A stretch of 64,000 nucleotides of DNA from Ilex aquifolium (GCA_951799425.1 OX637405.1:21549089-21613088); one strand, 5' to 3'; shown: positions 1-11,995, numbered from the stretch's first letter. Made by a program: numbers and translations. Notes: generated from the letters alone by a model not told the origin.

Positions 1-1008
1 CAAATCATATATCCCTCCCCTTTGAGGTTGACCACTCACTGGCATTGTCCTAGGTACATCACTTGGATCCCTAACATCCCACGATTGTGCATTTTCAGCC
101 AAGGTACCAAAGTAGTCAAGGGCCTCGTCAGGATCTTTGTTCAAAAATTCACCATGGCACATCATGTCAATGAATTGCCTATGGTTTGGTGAGATTCCTT
201 CGTAGAAGAAACTCACCAATTGCCACGGTTTAAAACCATGATGTGGTATGGATTGAATCAAATCTTTATAGCGATCCCAACACTGATAGAATTGTTCATT
301 GGGTTTTTCAGAAAAGTTTTGAATGTCTTTTTTCAAAGAAGTGGTTCTATGAACTGGAAATTTTTTTTTAAAAAAGAATGAAACTATGTGGTCCCAAGAT
401 AGCATGGTCCGAGGCCCCATGGAATCAAACCAAATCTTTGCTTTACCCTCCAACGAAAAAGAGAACAATTTCATCATTGCTATCTCTTCCATGTTGTAAT
501 TTGGGATAAAGGTTGCAACTATTTCCTCATAAGACTTTAGATGACTATAAGGGTTTTCCTTCTCGACCCCATGAAATTTAGGGAGTAGTTGCAACATCCA
601 TGGTTTGATTACAAAGAGATGTGCTTGGACAGGGAGAACAAGGCATGATGGTGTGGAGCTACGGGTCGGCTGAAGGAACTCCCGCATTGTCCTTGGTGGA
701 GGGTCAAGTTGGATGTTCCCTTCATTCCTAGGTGAGGGAAATTGCACTCGTGGGTTGGGCATCCTAGGTGGTTGAAATCCCCCACCCATTTGCCTATTCG
801 GGTTAGCATCCTCATTATCAAAAGCATCGGGAGGGGGATATTGCATTCTTGGGTTAGGCATCCTATTTTCGGGTAACCCCCCAACCCTTTGAGCATTTGG
901 ATTTGCCCCGACATTGTCAAAATTTCCACCCCCTTGCATGTTTGGGTTGACATCCACATTTTCAAAATTATCACCCGCATCCTCGGGTGGGTCTTGGTTG
1001 ATGTTCAT
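1..1008 (-). CDS. Gag polyprotein (Retrotrans_gag), partial, Athila-like
   Basis: The minus frame is open from an ATG at 1008-1006 to the window edge, 336 codons with no stop. The first third is Asn/Pro-rich with repeated RMPNPR-type motifs. It is followed by the retrotransposon gag core, including LLPKFHGVEKENPYSHL, KLFSFSLEGKAKIWFDS, FFKKKFPVHRT, QFYQCWDRYKDLIQSIPHHG and DMMCHGEFLNKDPDEA. This order is characteristic of Athila-lineage gag, the capsid-like protein that packages element RNA in the cytoplasm. The start was chosen because the frame upstream soon meets a stop. The CCHC region and pol should lie left of the window. Confidence 0.85.
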   Translation of the reverse strand, partial: MNINQDPPEDAGDNFENVDVNPNMQGGGNFDNVGANPNAQRVGGLPENRMPNPRMQYPPPDAFDNEDANPNRQMGGGFQPPRMPNPRVQFPSPRNEGNIQLDPPPRTMREFLQPTRSSTPSCLVLPVQAHLFVIKPWMLQLLPKFHGVEKENPYSHLKSYEEIVATFIPNYNMEEIAMMKLFSFSLEGKAKIWFDSMGPRTMLSWDHIVSFFFKKKFPVHRTTSLKKDIQNFSEKPNEQFYQCWDRYKDLIQSIPHHGFKPWQLVSFFYEGISPNHRQFIDMMCHGEFLNKDPDEALDYFGTLAENAQSWDVRDPSDVPRTMPVSGQPQRGGIYDL

Positions 1009-1199
1009 GTTGGGGCCTAAGGGTTGTCTAACTAATCGGTGATAGTCGTCCCTTCCCCGAATGCAACAAGATATCTATACAAATGAAATTATAAACAAAC
1101 AAGAATATATACACGAAACAACGTACCTCAGCCCGTGATGAAGGTCACGGGACTTACCTCCATTGTTCGGAAATCACTTCCTTGATTTGACACTTGTCT

Positions 1200-1217
1200 T
1201 CCCCGGCAACGGCGCCA
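1200..1217 (-). other. Primer binding site, tRNA-Asp type
   Basis: Read on the minus strand this is TGGCGCCGTTGCCGGGGA, complementary to the 3' end expected for plant tRNA-Asp. It lies three bases inside the LTR end, as in Athila-type elements, and fixes both the LTR boundary and the element's direction. Confidence 0.8.
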
Positions 1218-1220
1218 ATA

Positions 1221-3017
1221 TGATTGTCACAAAAACTATGTCTTTCCTAACCCCTTAACTACTATCCCCCAAAATGTATGAGTGATGTATATTCAGCCGG
1301 GAAGGGAGGTCATGCTCCATTGGGATAGTGTGAAAAGAAAGGGCAATGAGGAAAGGGAAATGGGAAGACGTAAATATGGGATATGTATGCACAAAAATGC
1401 TCCCCAATCGCAAGGAGACTTTCGTGTGTTGTGAGTTACTTGGAAGAGTATTCCAAGGTCGTATCCACAGGGAAGGAAGTGAATCAAGATTGAAAGTGAT
1501 TTTGGGAAAAGAAAGTGTAAAATTCTTGTTGTTGGAAATTGTTTGTTGAAGTGTGTTTTGGTGAACTTAGAATGGGAAAACAAGCGTTGGCAATTCCAAG
1601 AGATCCCTCCAATGGGTATACTAACTCAACTCAAAACACTCCTCCGATTGAGCAAGAATGAACGGTTGATTCACGGAAAGCCGATGATGATGTTGGTGAA
1701 TGCCTAAGCATAAACCGTGACTAGGCCTACGGATTATCAAAGATTCACCAAATCATCCACCTTCAATCCGGTCAAACCGAAATGGGGCTCTAAAGGGAGG
1801 GTGTAGAAAGAGTTGAAATGGTATACCCAAATGAGGATTTCCCTTGGTTTTGCCAACAAAAAGTGTTTAGCTACTCATACTCAAAATAGAAATGACAATG
1901 TAAAAATAATGCATTGCAAGGATATGGAGTTTTGAAGTAACTAATGTGGAAGAAATCATAGACTAGAAGTGAATGAAATGAAAAATCTATTTTATATCTA
2001 TGAGCAAGAATAACCTTGAAAGCATTAATGGTAGAACTTAAATGAAAGCATTAAATTAGCAATGACATAAGGGAACATGACATTAATGACATTCATTGGA
2101 GATATAGAGGTTCCTACCATTGATTACAAGACAATGCAGCAAAAGAAATGCAAAAATCACAACTTTCTCTCTCTAAAACTACTATTCATCGTCTTCCTCG
2201 CCCAGAGCTTCTCTCTCTAAAACTATCTCCTCTAATGCATAATCCTCTTCGCTTGCAGGAGACTCTTGCTTTGCCAAAAAACGTGCCTGGAGAGAGAGGT
2301 GGATCTACAGATGTGATATACATCCATAGGGATGCAGCAGCCAGGGAAAGACAAGGGGTGGCAGAGCATGTCTGCACACCCAGCACATCCCATCCTCTCT
2401 CACTTCATTTAATGCCTTAACTCCACAAGTCTAGAATGAAGTGTGAATCATGATGAACAGTAAGGTGGGCGTGTCAGAGAAGTGGGGGAGACTTGATGGT
2501 GGGACCCTTGAAGCGGCAGAGAAAGGCCTGCAGAAACTGGGCTGAATCAAGATTGACTACCGGTAGATCGAAAACAGATACCGGTAGTCATGACTCCAGT
2601 GGCTATTGACTACCGGTAGTGGGGACTCCAGTGGCTATTGACTACCAGTAGTGGGGACTCCAGTGGCTATTGACTACTGGTAGTGACTACCGGTAGATAA
2701 TTCCTTGTACTGCAACATTCCTGTTTCCTCCACCCTTTAGTTACGGATACCGGTAGTGACTACCGGTAGTTGTCAGCTGGATATGCCCAATTCATCCTTC
2801 CTTCTTCATTCACTCCATCATCAAAGCTCATTCTCATCTCCATTCATCCAAGATCAGTTTGGAGACACTTTAGAAAGCCTCTTTTGCATTGTTTGACTGC
2901 ATTCATCAAATATCTTTGTTAGGTACTTAATCAAAACAATTTCCATTATTTAAATTCCAAAATCAATTAAAACAATATGATTAGCACATTGAAATGTACA
3001 AAATTATGTGCGAATCA
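1221..3017 (-). repeat. 5' LTR of the Athila-like element (about 1.8 kb)
   Basis: The LTR ends are TGATT...AATCA on the element strand, next to the primer binding site at one side and the ATTAC target site at the other. Its length (1797 bp) fits Athila LTRs. Blocks such as the start TGATTCGCAC and the stretch near 2150-2190 match the solo LTR at 61241-62838, so the two belong to one family. Short ORFs inside it (for example 2148-2420) have no coding features. Confidence 0.8.
2555..2770. repeat. Array of ACTACCGGTAGT palindromes in the LTR
   Basis: About eight exact or near copies of the 12-bp palindrome ACTACCGGTAGT (centre CCGG) are spaced irregularly, several embedded in a repeated unit containing GGGGACTCCAGTGGCTATTG. 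It lies in the promoter-side part of the LTR. A related array (CCTACCGGTAGG) is at 61489-61590 in the sister solo LTR. A transcription-factor binding role is inference. Confidence 0.7.
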
Positions 3018-4386
3018 ATTACCATGTTTTGAAGGAAGCTATGGTGGAATAGCCATGAAATCTCTTTCTCTTGTCTTGAAAATCCTAGTTTTCTAGAAAA
3101 ATGGGTTTTCTCTTAATATTCATTTGTTCTTGATTTCAAAACTCTAGTATTTTGTATTGAACAATAAAATGTTATTTTTGATGATCTCTTGCACATTTTC
3201 TTAAATTGTTATATTGAAATAATACATGTGAAATTTCGGGAATTTATTAATTTGCTTGTGAGTTGTGGAAATGGGTTTGTATTATATCTCTTGTGGATGT
3301 TTGGATGACCATGGGTGGCCGTTGACCGAGTATCGTAGAGTGGGTTAGATGTGTTTCTTACTCCGTGTGGGTTTGAAGGTTCCCTATCACTCGTAGTGGG
3401 GTTGGTGTCTTGCGAGGACCAAACCACTATTCGTTCATGTGGTACTGAGGCTGAGGGTCAGTATACTATTCCTGAGTTGGATCGTCCCTGCCGATGCGTC
3501 GGTATACGCCCTTCCTAAAGTTGTATATCCTTGCGAGGATTGGGTGTGTGTGTGTGGGCCAGGATATTCTCGATGTGTTTATTCATGCGATGTCATACAT
3601 CTTACCTGAGATACAGAGATACATTGTGGGTATTGGTACAAAGTGTGGGTAATTGTATATTGTGGTATACAGATACAAGTTGTGGTTTGAGGTACATTGT
3701 GGGATATGGTACAAATGGTGGGTTATTGTTTATTGTTGGAAAGATACAATTGTTGCAAATGGTTTATGGTTGGAATTGGTTTATTGTTGGGAATTGGTTT
3801 TATTTCTTCATTTAAATTATTGTTATTGCTTACATTTGAGATCGGATGAATTGTCCCTGTTTTCTTTCAAAAGTTATATATGATATTTGTAAAATGAGAC
3901 CGACTTGTTTTATATGTTTTCTAAACTTTGTTCGAGTTTGGGAGGATTTTCCTACAGAGCTTAGTGCTCACCCCCTACAAACAATATTTATTTTCAGATT
4001 TCAGTTTAGAGGAAGAACTCGAAGTTGATGAGCCGGTAGCTTGGGAAGCTCAATTGGATGGAAGCATGGATCACAAGGGGGATGTCTAGAGTTGATCTCT
4101 CTATGTTCTAGACTAGGAGATTCATTTTGAGATAATTTTCATGTTAATATTTTCCTTATTCCGCTACGAGATAATAGTTTGACATATTATTTTGGGCGTA
4201 ATTGCCATAGTTTGGCATATTCTTTTGGATGTAATGACTATGGTTTGGCATATTCTTTTGGATGATGTTGTAGATATTATGGATGATGAATGAAATTTTC
4301 TTTACTTATGGATCTTTTTAGTTGCTCTCATAATGTGAATGGTTTTAAATACTAATGTCGTCCAAGGGGGATTTTGGGGTCTTACA
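3018..4386 (+). repeat. 5' LTR of the chromovirus, lacking its first ~830 bp
   Basis: It aligns with 9958-11322 of the 3' LTR with scattered substitutions and ends in TTACA just before the primer binding site. The break at 3018 is the insertion point of the Athila-like element. The remaining 5' portion is predicted to lie left of the window. Confidence 0.9.
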
Positions 4387-4391
4387 AGGTT

Positions 4392-4404
4392 TGGTATCAG
4401 AGCC
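4392..4404 (+). other. Primer binding site, initiator tRNA-Met type
   Basis: TGGTATCAGAGCC, starting five bases after the LTR end, is the standard plant sequence complementary to the 3' end of initiator tRNA-Met. Confidence 0.9.
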
Positions 4405-4573
4405 TAGAAATTAGGTCTTACATGGGAGCTGTAGGTTATGGATTACCACTAGTGAAGTAGGATTAGGTTGAATGAATTGTTGACTTAAATCTTATACAAG
4501 CCTTATGCTTTGGATTAAAGTGATAGTTAGGATGTCTTGCACATCAAGGAAACTAAATTTTAAATTGATGTGC

Positions 4574-7500
4574 AGGATGGACGTTGGACGTGGACGTGGA
4601 TGTGGACGAGGACGTGGTGGCCAAGCAAATCCACCACCACCACCACCTCCCGATGCCATGAATGGCATTTATCAATGCTTAAGGGAGCTAACCACTCTGG
4701 TACAACACCAGAATGGAAACAACAACCACAACGGTGGGGTTCATCCCTTAGCCCATGAACCGGGCAACGGGGACGAAAATCGAAGGATGGTAGTTCTTCG
4801 AGAATTTCTAAGGCAACGCCCACCTACTTTCCAAGGAAGTCCTCACCCTTTGGATGCGGATAAGTGGATTCGCAAGGTGAAGAAAATGTGTGATGGCATG
4901 GGAGTTGCCAAGGATCTTCGGGTCGGCTTCGCTACATATCTATTAGAAGGGGAGGCAGACCATTGGTGGGACTCGGTGAAGAGAAGGAGGAACACTGACA
5001 CGATTACTTGGGAGGAGTTTGATCAGATATTCCAAGACAAATATTTTCCTGAATCAGTCAGGGATAAGATGAGTGCAGATTTCCTCGCTCTACAACAGGG
5101 TAGCATGACGGTAGCCGAGTATGAGAGGAAGTTTGACGAGTTTTCCCACTATGCCACGGAGTTCATATCTACTGAGGCCAAGAGGGCCAAATGCTTTGAG
5201 CAGGGCTTGAGACCTGCCATCCGAGAGAAGCTTGTGGCTCATAAGATCCGGGACTATGGGGATCTAGTTGATAGAGCTGCACTGGTGGAGAAAGACACTG
5301 AGGACAACCAGAGGCGACAGAACTTCACGATGGGAGGTCCGATCAGGACCGGCGCTAGCAGTAGTGGAGTGTAGAGAACGGCACCATACCGTCGCCCAGA
5401 CCAGGCAATTGGACAGAGACTTCAGACAACTCGAGGAGTTGGAGGTGTACCAAAGAGGGTAGGAGTAGACCCACGAGCCTGTTTTGCATGTGGAGGTTTG
5501 GGTCATATTCAGAATCATTGTCCGATCTTCCCACCCCAAAGGAATACCCCGACAGCCGGACAGATTAATGCACATAAGCCACCACTACCGAAGCCACTAC
5601 ATCAGAGACCGTTAGGAGCTATAACCCCCGGCGGTACTAATCAAGGAAGAGTTTTTGCTTTGACCCAACCGGAGGAAGATGTTTCCAATGCCGTTGTGGA
5701 AGGTATTGTTCTTCTCTATAATTCTTGGGCCCGAATTTTATTTGACCCCGGTGCTACTCATTCATTCATACACACTACATATGCTCTTAATTTGGGATTG
5801 GACTTTGAGAAGCTAGAACATGCCTTGAGTATTGACATGCCTACAGGAGAATGGTTGAATACTAGAAGGGTGTGTAGAGGTTGTGTGCTTCGAATTGGGG
5901 AGCAAGAATTAATTGTAGATTTGGTTGCATTAGACATGAAGGGGTATGACATAATATTTGGGATGAATTGGTTGTCCACTTTCCGTGCGATAATGGATTG
6001 TTTTCGTAAACGGATTTCATTTCAATTACCGGGAGGGGTAGTTTTCAGTTTCATGAATGATCGAAATTCTTACCATCCATTTCCTACTATGGGTAGTAGA
6101 TTTTTGAAAGCTAAGGCGGGGAGCCATTTGAGTTTCTTAGCTAGCTTGATGGAAGATGATTGGGACAGATCCCAATCGGACGTGGTATTGATAGTGTTAG
6201 AGTTTTCGGATGTCTTCCCAGATTAACTACCCGGGTTACCCCCACAGAGAGAGATTGAGTTTACGATTGATCTCTATCCAAGAATCGAACCCATATCCAT
6301 TACTCCCTATCGGATGGCACCTTTTGAGTTGAAGGAGCTAAGGAAGCAGTTGGACCAACTATTGGCTATTGGGTTTATCCGCTTAAGTACTTCACCTTGG
6401 GGAGCCCCAGACCTCTTTGTGAAGAAGCATGACGAAACACTTCGGTTATGCACAGATTACCGAAGGTTGAATCGGGTGACAGTGAAGAATAAATATCTAT
6501 TGCCACGAATTGATGATTTATTCGATCAGCTGAGGGGTTCTAAGTATTACTCCAAGATTGATCTTCGCACAGGGTACCATCAACTGCAGATCAAGGAGGA
6601 GGATATTCCTAAGACATCTTTCTGTACCCGGTATGGTCATTTCGAATATACGGTAATGCCGTTCGAATTGACTAATGCTCCTGCAGCCTTTATGGATTTG
6701 ATGCACCGAGTATTCCGGCCATGTATAGATCAGTTTTTTATTGTGTTTATTGATGACATATTGGTCTATTCACGGACACAAGGGGAACATGAGCATCATC
6801 TTTCGGTAGTGCTTCAGACCTTGAGAGAGCATAAGTTATACGCTAAGATGATTAAATGCGAGTTCTAGCTGAAGGAAGTCAAATTCCTTGGCCATGTCGT
6901 GTCAGAACAGGGTGTAGCTGTTGACCCTACAAAGATTGAAGCTGTGATGAAATGGGAACCACCGAGGAATGTGACCGAAGTACGTAGTTTCCTGGGTTTA
7001 GCAGGCTACTACCAGAGGTTTGTGGAATGGTTCTCAAAACTAGCGATGTCAATGACTCGCCTTACGAAGAAGGGAGAAAAGTTCTTGTGGACTCAAGAGT
7101 GTGAACTAGCCCTTCGCACCTTGAAGGAGAGGTTGACAACAACTCATGTCCTCATTATTCCGAGCAGTGGGGAGGGATATGATGTTTACATAGACGCTTC
7201 GTTATGAGGCTTGGGATGTGTGCTAATGCAGTGAGGTAAAGTAGTTGCTTATGGCTCAAGACAACTAAAGATTCATGAGCGGAACTATCCCACTCACGAC
7301 TTGGAGCTTGCTGCTGTGGTTTTTGCTCTTAAGTTGTGGAGGTGTTACCTGTATGGCGAAAAGTTTCAAGTGTTTTCTGATCATAAGAGTCTCAAGTATA
7401 TATTCACATAAAAAGACTTGAATCTTCGGCAAAGAAGATGGATTGAATATCTAGAAGACTACGATTTCACACTCAACTACCATCCGAGGAAGGCGAATGT

Positions 7501-9083
7501 GGTAGCAGATGCACTGAGCAGAAAGTCTCGGGGTGAAATCAATGTTCTTGCTGTTAATAGGTGGAAGATGATTGATGCTTTGGAGGAATTTGATCTATTG
7601 GTGGATAGACAAGGGGATCGACCATGCTTATTTAATCTTGTAGCTCAACCAATTCTTCGACAAAGGATTGTGGAGTTGCAACGATTAGATACCGAGTTGG
7701 GAGCTATCTGGGGTAAATTGGAGAGAAATGAAATTGTTGAGAATTGGTCGATACATAATGATAAGTTACAGTTTCGTGGAAGACTATGTGTACCAAACAA
7801 TGACCAAGTAAGGGAAGAAGTGTTGGGTGAGTGCCATCGTTCAAAATTTTCCATACATCCGGGTAGTACTAAGATGTATAGGGACATGAAGCGTCAATAT
7901 TGGTGGAAAGGGATGAAACAAGACGTGGCTAAGTACGTTGCAAAGTGCGCGGTGTGTCAGCATGTGAAGATTGAGCATCAAAAACCCGGAGGATTACTAC
8001 AGTCCTTGCCTATTCCAGAGTGGAAGTGGGATCACATCACCATGGATTTCGTGTCTAGCTTTCCACGGACTTCACGAGGGCATAATGTCGTATGGGTCAT
8101 TGTAGATAGACTCACCAAGTCCGCTCATTTCTTGAGTATGAAGGCCACTGACACTTTAGAGACCTTGAGCAAGCTTTACATTCGCGAGATTGTTAGATTA
8201 CATGGAGTTCCACTCTCTATTGTGTCGGATCGTGATTCTCGTTTTGTGGCGCAATTTTGGCGAAGTCTACAACGAGATATGGGGACAAAGTTGCACTTTA
8301 GCACCTCCTTTCATCCTCAAACGGATGGCCAATCCGAGAGGGTGACAAATTTTGGAGGACATGTTACGAGCTTTTGTGTTGGACTTCAAGGCAAATTGGA
8401 GTGACCATTTGTCGTTGGTGGAATTTGCATATAACAATAGTTTTCAATCTAGTATTGGCATGGCACCTTATGAAGCATTGTATGGGAGACCATGTAGCTC
8501 CCCGACTTGCTGGTTAGAAGCTGGAGAGAGCAGTCTGTTTGGGCCAGAGATTGTTCGAGAGACTATGGAGAAAATTCAACTAATTAGGGAAAGACTACGC
8601 ACGGCACAAAGTAGACAGAAAAGCTATGCGGATAGAAGAAGAAGACCATTGGAATTCCAAGAGGGGGACTATGTGTTCCTGAAGGTGTCACCCAAAAAGG
8701 GAGTGTTTAGATTTTGCAAGAAAGGAAAATTAGCTCCAAGGTATACCGGACCATTTGAAGTGATCAAAGTTGTGGGCAAAGTGGCGTATCAACTTCGATT
8801 ACCAGCCCAGTTGTCAGAGGTACATGACGTGTTCCATGTGTTAATGTTAAGAAAGTGTCAATCGGATACAACGCATGTCATGGATTTGGAGGATATTGAA
8901 GTCCAAGATGGAGCAACATATGAAGAACAACCGGTGAAGATTCTTGAAACCAAGGAGAAGGTACTTCACAAAAAAATAATCCAACTGGTGAAAGTCTTGT
9001 GGCAACATCACGGGGTGGAGGAAGCTACCTGGGAACCAGAGATGGAGATGCGAGAAAAGTACCCTCATTTATTCTCTACTTAA
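4574..9083 (+). pseudogene. Chromovirus gag-pol (gag, PR, RT, RNase H, INT, chromodomain), disabled
   Basis: One frame can be followed through the element. Gag starts with an Arg/Gly-rich stretch (GRGRGCGRGRGG) and Pro run, then the capsid domain and a CCHC knuckle (CFACGGLGHIQNHC, near 5485-5525). Protease shows FDPGATHSF (~5740). RT has [10 protein letters not shown] and FIDDILVYS (~6745-6775). RNase H follows, then integrase with an HHCC finger (~7850-7965) and catalytic D-D-E region (8040-8340), GPF/Y (~8740) and a chromodomain (~8930-9075). Breaks are in-frame stops at 5372, 6224, 6866, 7205, 7232 and 7409 and a frameshift near 8345-8352. Several stops fit C-to-T change on one strand or the other. 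The protein would mediate reverse transcription and heterochromatin-targeted integration, but this copy cannot make it. Confidence 0.9.
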
Positions 9084-9109
9084 GGTAAGTTTCGAGGACG
9101 AAACTATCT

Positions 9110-9122
9110 TTAAGGGGGGTGG
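9110..9122 (+). other. Polypurine tract
   Basis: A purine run containing AAGGGGGG lies immediately before the 3' LTR start (TGTAAA at 9125). It is the expected plus-strand primer site. Confidence 0.75.
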
Positions 9123-9124
9123 AT

Positions 9125-11322
9125 TGTAAACCCCCACATTCGTATCTTTATATAGTAATATAATTATGTTTTGAAATGCTAATATATGTAACGATGTATG
9201 CATGAACAGATTGTACGAGTAGAAATAAAAATGTTAGTTGAGGTAATAGGGTATGTTGTAGAAGTTTGGAAGTATTCCGAAGTGAAAATACACTTTAGAG
9301 AGAATTTGAGTAGGAAGAATTTTTGATACTGCCCTAGTGTTTGGATCATAACTTTTTATACTGATTTCCATTTGATCTGAAATTTTGACAGTATATAGTA
9401 TACTTCCAGTTCTACAAAGGAGTATTTCACAAATATTTTCCAAATCGACCTCTAAATAGGTCAAAACTTCACTGAAAGTTGCAGAAAAAACTGGGAGTCC
9501 GTTCGAACGTGAATGGACGTTCGAACGACGGTTTGTCGCAGTACTTTTGTGTCTGATACAGCTCTGATGAAAAGTAAAAGTACTAGGAGCAACTAACGTT
9601 CGAACGCCAAAATGACGTTCGAACGTGAGTTACGAATTCTGACTTTCATATTCACGCACAGGGGACCATTTCACCCCCTATAAATACTTAAGGACACCTC
9701 CATTAGCCCCATTTCAACATTTCTAACCCTAGAGAGGCTTAGAGAGGAAGAAAGAAGGGAAAAACAAGAGATTTAAAGTGTTGATTCAAGTTGGGAAAGA
9801 TCAAATCTTCAAGTTCTTCACACAAAACTAAGGAAAAAGGTAGGAGTTTCTTCTCACTCTTGTTCATTGAGGCTATGGCTTATATATGTATATGTTTTGA
9901 CTCTCAATCCTATATATATATGATATGAAATAATTATTTCTTGATACTCTTGAAAATATTACCATGTTTTGAAGGAAGTTATGGTGGAATAGCCATGAAA
10001 TATCTTTCTCTTGTCTTGAAAACTCTAATTTTCAAGAAAAATGGGTTTTTCTCTTAATATTCATTTGTTCTTGATTTCAAAACTCTAGTACTTTGTATTG
10101 AACAATAAAATGTTATTTTTTATGATCTCTTGCATATTTTCTTAAATTGTTCTATTGAAATAATACATGTGAAATTTGGGGATTTTTGGATTTGTTTGTG
10201 AGTTGAGGAAATGGGCGTGTATTGTATCTCTTGTGGATATTTGGATGACCATGGGTGGCCGTTGACCAAGTATCGTAGAGTGGGTTAGATGCGTTTCTTA
10301 ATCTGTGTGGGTTTGGAGGTTCCCTATCACTCGTAGTGGGGTTGGTGTCGTGCAAGGACCAAACCTCTATTAGCTCACGTGCTATCGAGGATGAGGGTTA
10401 GTATACTATTCCTAGGTTGGATCGTCCCTGCCGATGCGTCGGTATACGCCCTTCCTAAAATTGTATATCCTTGCGAGGATTGGGTGTGTGTGTGTGGGTC
10501 AGGATATTTTCGATGTGTTTATTCATGCGATGTCATACATCATACCTGAGATACAGAGATACATTGTGGGTATTGGTACAAAGTGTGGGTAATTGTATAT
10601 TGTGGTATACATATACAAGTTGTGGTTGGAGATACATTGTGGTATATGGTACAAATGGTGGGTTATTGTTTATTGTTGGAAAGATACAATTGTTGCAAAT
10701 GGTTTATGGTTGGAATTGGTTTATTGTTGGGAATTGGTTTTATTTCTTCATTTAAATTATTGTTATTGCTTACATTTGAGATCGGATGAATTGTCCCTGT
10801 TTTCTTTCAAAAGTTATATATGATATTTGTAAAATGAGACCGACTTATTTTATATGTTTTCTAAACCTTGTTCGAGTTTAGGAGGATTTTCCTACAGAGC
10901 TTAGTGTTCACCCCTATAAACAATATTTATTTTCAAATTTCGGTTTAGAGGAAGAACTCGGAGTTGATGAGCCGGTAGCTTGGGAAGCTCAATTGGATGG
11001 AAGCATGGATCTCGAGGGGGATGTCTAGAGTTGATCTCTCTATGTTCTAGACTAGGTGATTCATTTTGAGATAATGTTCATGTTAATATTTTTCTTATTC
11101 CGCTGCGAGATAATAGTTTGACATATTCTTTTGGGCGTAATTGTCATAGTTTGGCATTCTTTTGGATGTAATGGCCATGGTTTGACATATTCTTTTGGAT
11201 GATGTTGTAGATATTATGGATGATGAATGAAATTTTCTTTACTTATGGATCTTATTAGTTGCTCTCATGATGTAATGGTTTTAAATAGTAATGTCGTCCA
11301 AGGGGGATTTTGGGGCGTTACA
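9125..11322 (+). repeat. Complete 3' LTR of the chromovirus (2198 bp)
   Basis: It starts TGTAAACCCCC after the polypurine tract and ends GGGGCGTTACA. The first ~550 bp hold CGTTCGAACG palindromes (9500-9626) and a TATA box (TATAAATA, 9679-9686). Transcription therefore probably starts near 9710. The next bases (TCAAC, 11323-11327) would be the target duplication, but the left copy is outside the window. A reversed, more diverged solo copy is at 38028-40246. ORFs at 10471-10823 also occur at 3531-3883 and are just LTR sequence. Confidence 0.9.
9500..9686 (+). promoter_or_regulatory. Chromovirus LTR promoter with CGTTCGAACG and AGTACT palindromes
   Basis: Two pairs of CGTTCGAACG (about 9500-9526 and 9597-9626) flank CAGTACT (9539) and AGTACTAGGAGC (~9579). 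A TATA box follows at 9679-9686. The same arrangement occurs, on the other strand, in the solo LTR at 39640-39850, and in the Athila internal promoter at 36444-36780. Confidence 0.6.
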
Positions 11323-11995
11323 TCAACGGCCAAGGGGCTCTTGCCCACCCTGAAATTTTTTTTTATTTTATTACCTATATAGATATATTTTTTTTTTGTG
11401 TAATGTTTCAGTTGTGCCCAACAAAACCAAATTGTGCCCACCCAAAACCAAAAATAAAAGATTGGATCCACCCAAAACAAAACAAAAAGGCTAGGCCCAC
11501 TCAAAATTAAAAAAAATTAAAAAAAAAGTTGGGCCCACTAAGCCACCACCCATTTCTTGTGTACAGTACAAGTGCCCATAAATCACCTTCCACTTCTCTC
11601 TCTCTCTCTCTCTCTCTCCCTCCCAATGACAAACAGCCAACACTGCAATAGGCTTGAAATTGGTTACTGGTAGAAATTTCAGTTCTATGTGCATATTGTG
11701 CTATTGACGAGACAATTGTTGTTATTTGTATGGTTGTAATTAGCTCCATTTTTTGTTTTTTTTTTTTTTTTTGGAAAGGGTTGTAATTTGCCCCTTTTTG
11801 TTATTAATTGTTTGCATAGACTATGTTATGTATATTGGCTTTTGGCCTTTGTGTGTTTAATGAATTTTTACCTAACCATTATGATACTAAAAATATAAAT
11901 GTATCGCATTATTTTTATTTACTGGAGGAAAAAATTAAATCTGATAGTTAGAGTGTGCCCACCCTAGAAGAGACTCATGGCTTCGCCCCTGTTTT
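11323..11995. other. Unassigned AT-rich repeat-like DNA
   Basis: This stretch contains long T and A runs, a CT microsatellite (~11594-11620) and repeated GTGCCCACCC-type words at both ends (11340s and 11955s). It looks like repeat debris. No domain, TIR or coding signal was recognised. Confidence 0.4.

Larger units (their letters stand above)
1..3017 (-). mobile_element. Athila-like Ty3/gypsy retrotransposon, 5' part only
   Basis: This is the upstream end of a minus-strand LTR retrotransposon. In its own reading direction it shows an LTR (3017 to 1221), a tRNA-Asp-type primer binding site (1217 to 1200) and an open gag (1008 to the window edge). The rest of the element and its other LTR lie left of the window. 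It is inserted in the 5' LTR of the chromovirus that follows. The bases just after it (3018-3022, ATTAC) occur uninterrupted at the matching place in that element's other LTR (9958-9962), so ATTAC is the expected target duplication. The open gag suggests a fairly recent insertion. Confidence 0.85.
3018..11322 (+). mobile_element. Chromovirus (Ty3/gypsy, Tekay/Del-like), full length but broken
   Basis: This LTR retrotransposon has a 5' LTR fragment (3018-4386), an initiator-tRNA-Met primer binding site, one gag-pol frame (4574-9083) ending in a chromodomain, a polypurine tract and a complete 3' LTR (9125-11322). The first ~830 bp of the 5' LTR are missing here because the minus-strand Athila-like element is inserted at 3017/3018. 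The two LTR copies are clearly homologous from 3018/9958 onward. The lineage is inferred from domain order and the chromodomain at the integrase C-terminus. Coding is dead: six in-frame stops and one frameshift. Confidence 0.9.

Noticed and set aside
3531..3883. ORFs repeated at 10471-10823
   Set aside because: Same LTR sequence in two copies; low-complexity Tyr/Val/Leu/Gly-rich products without domain.
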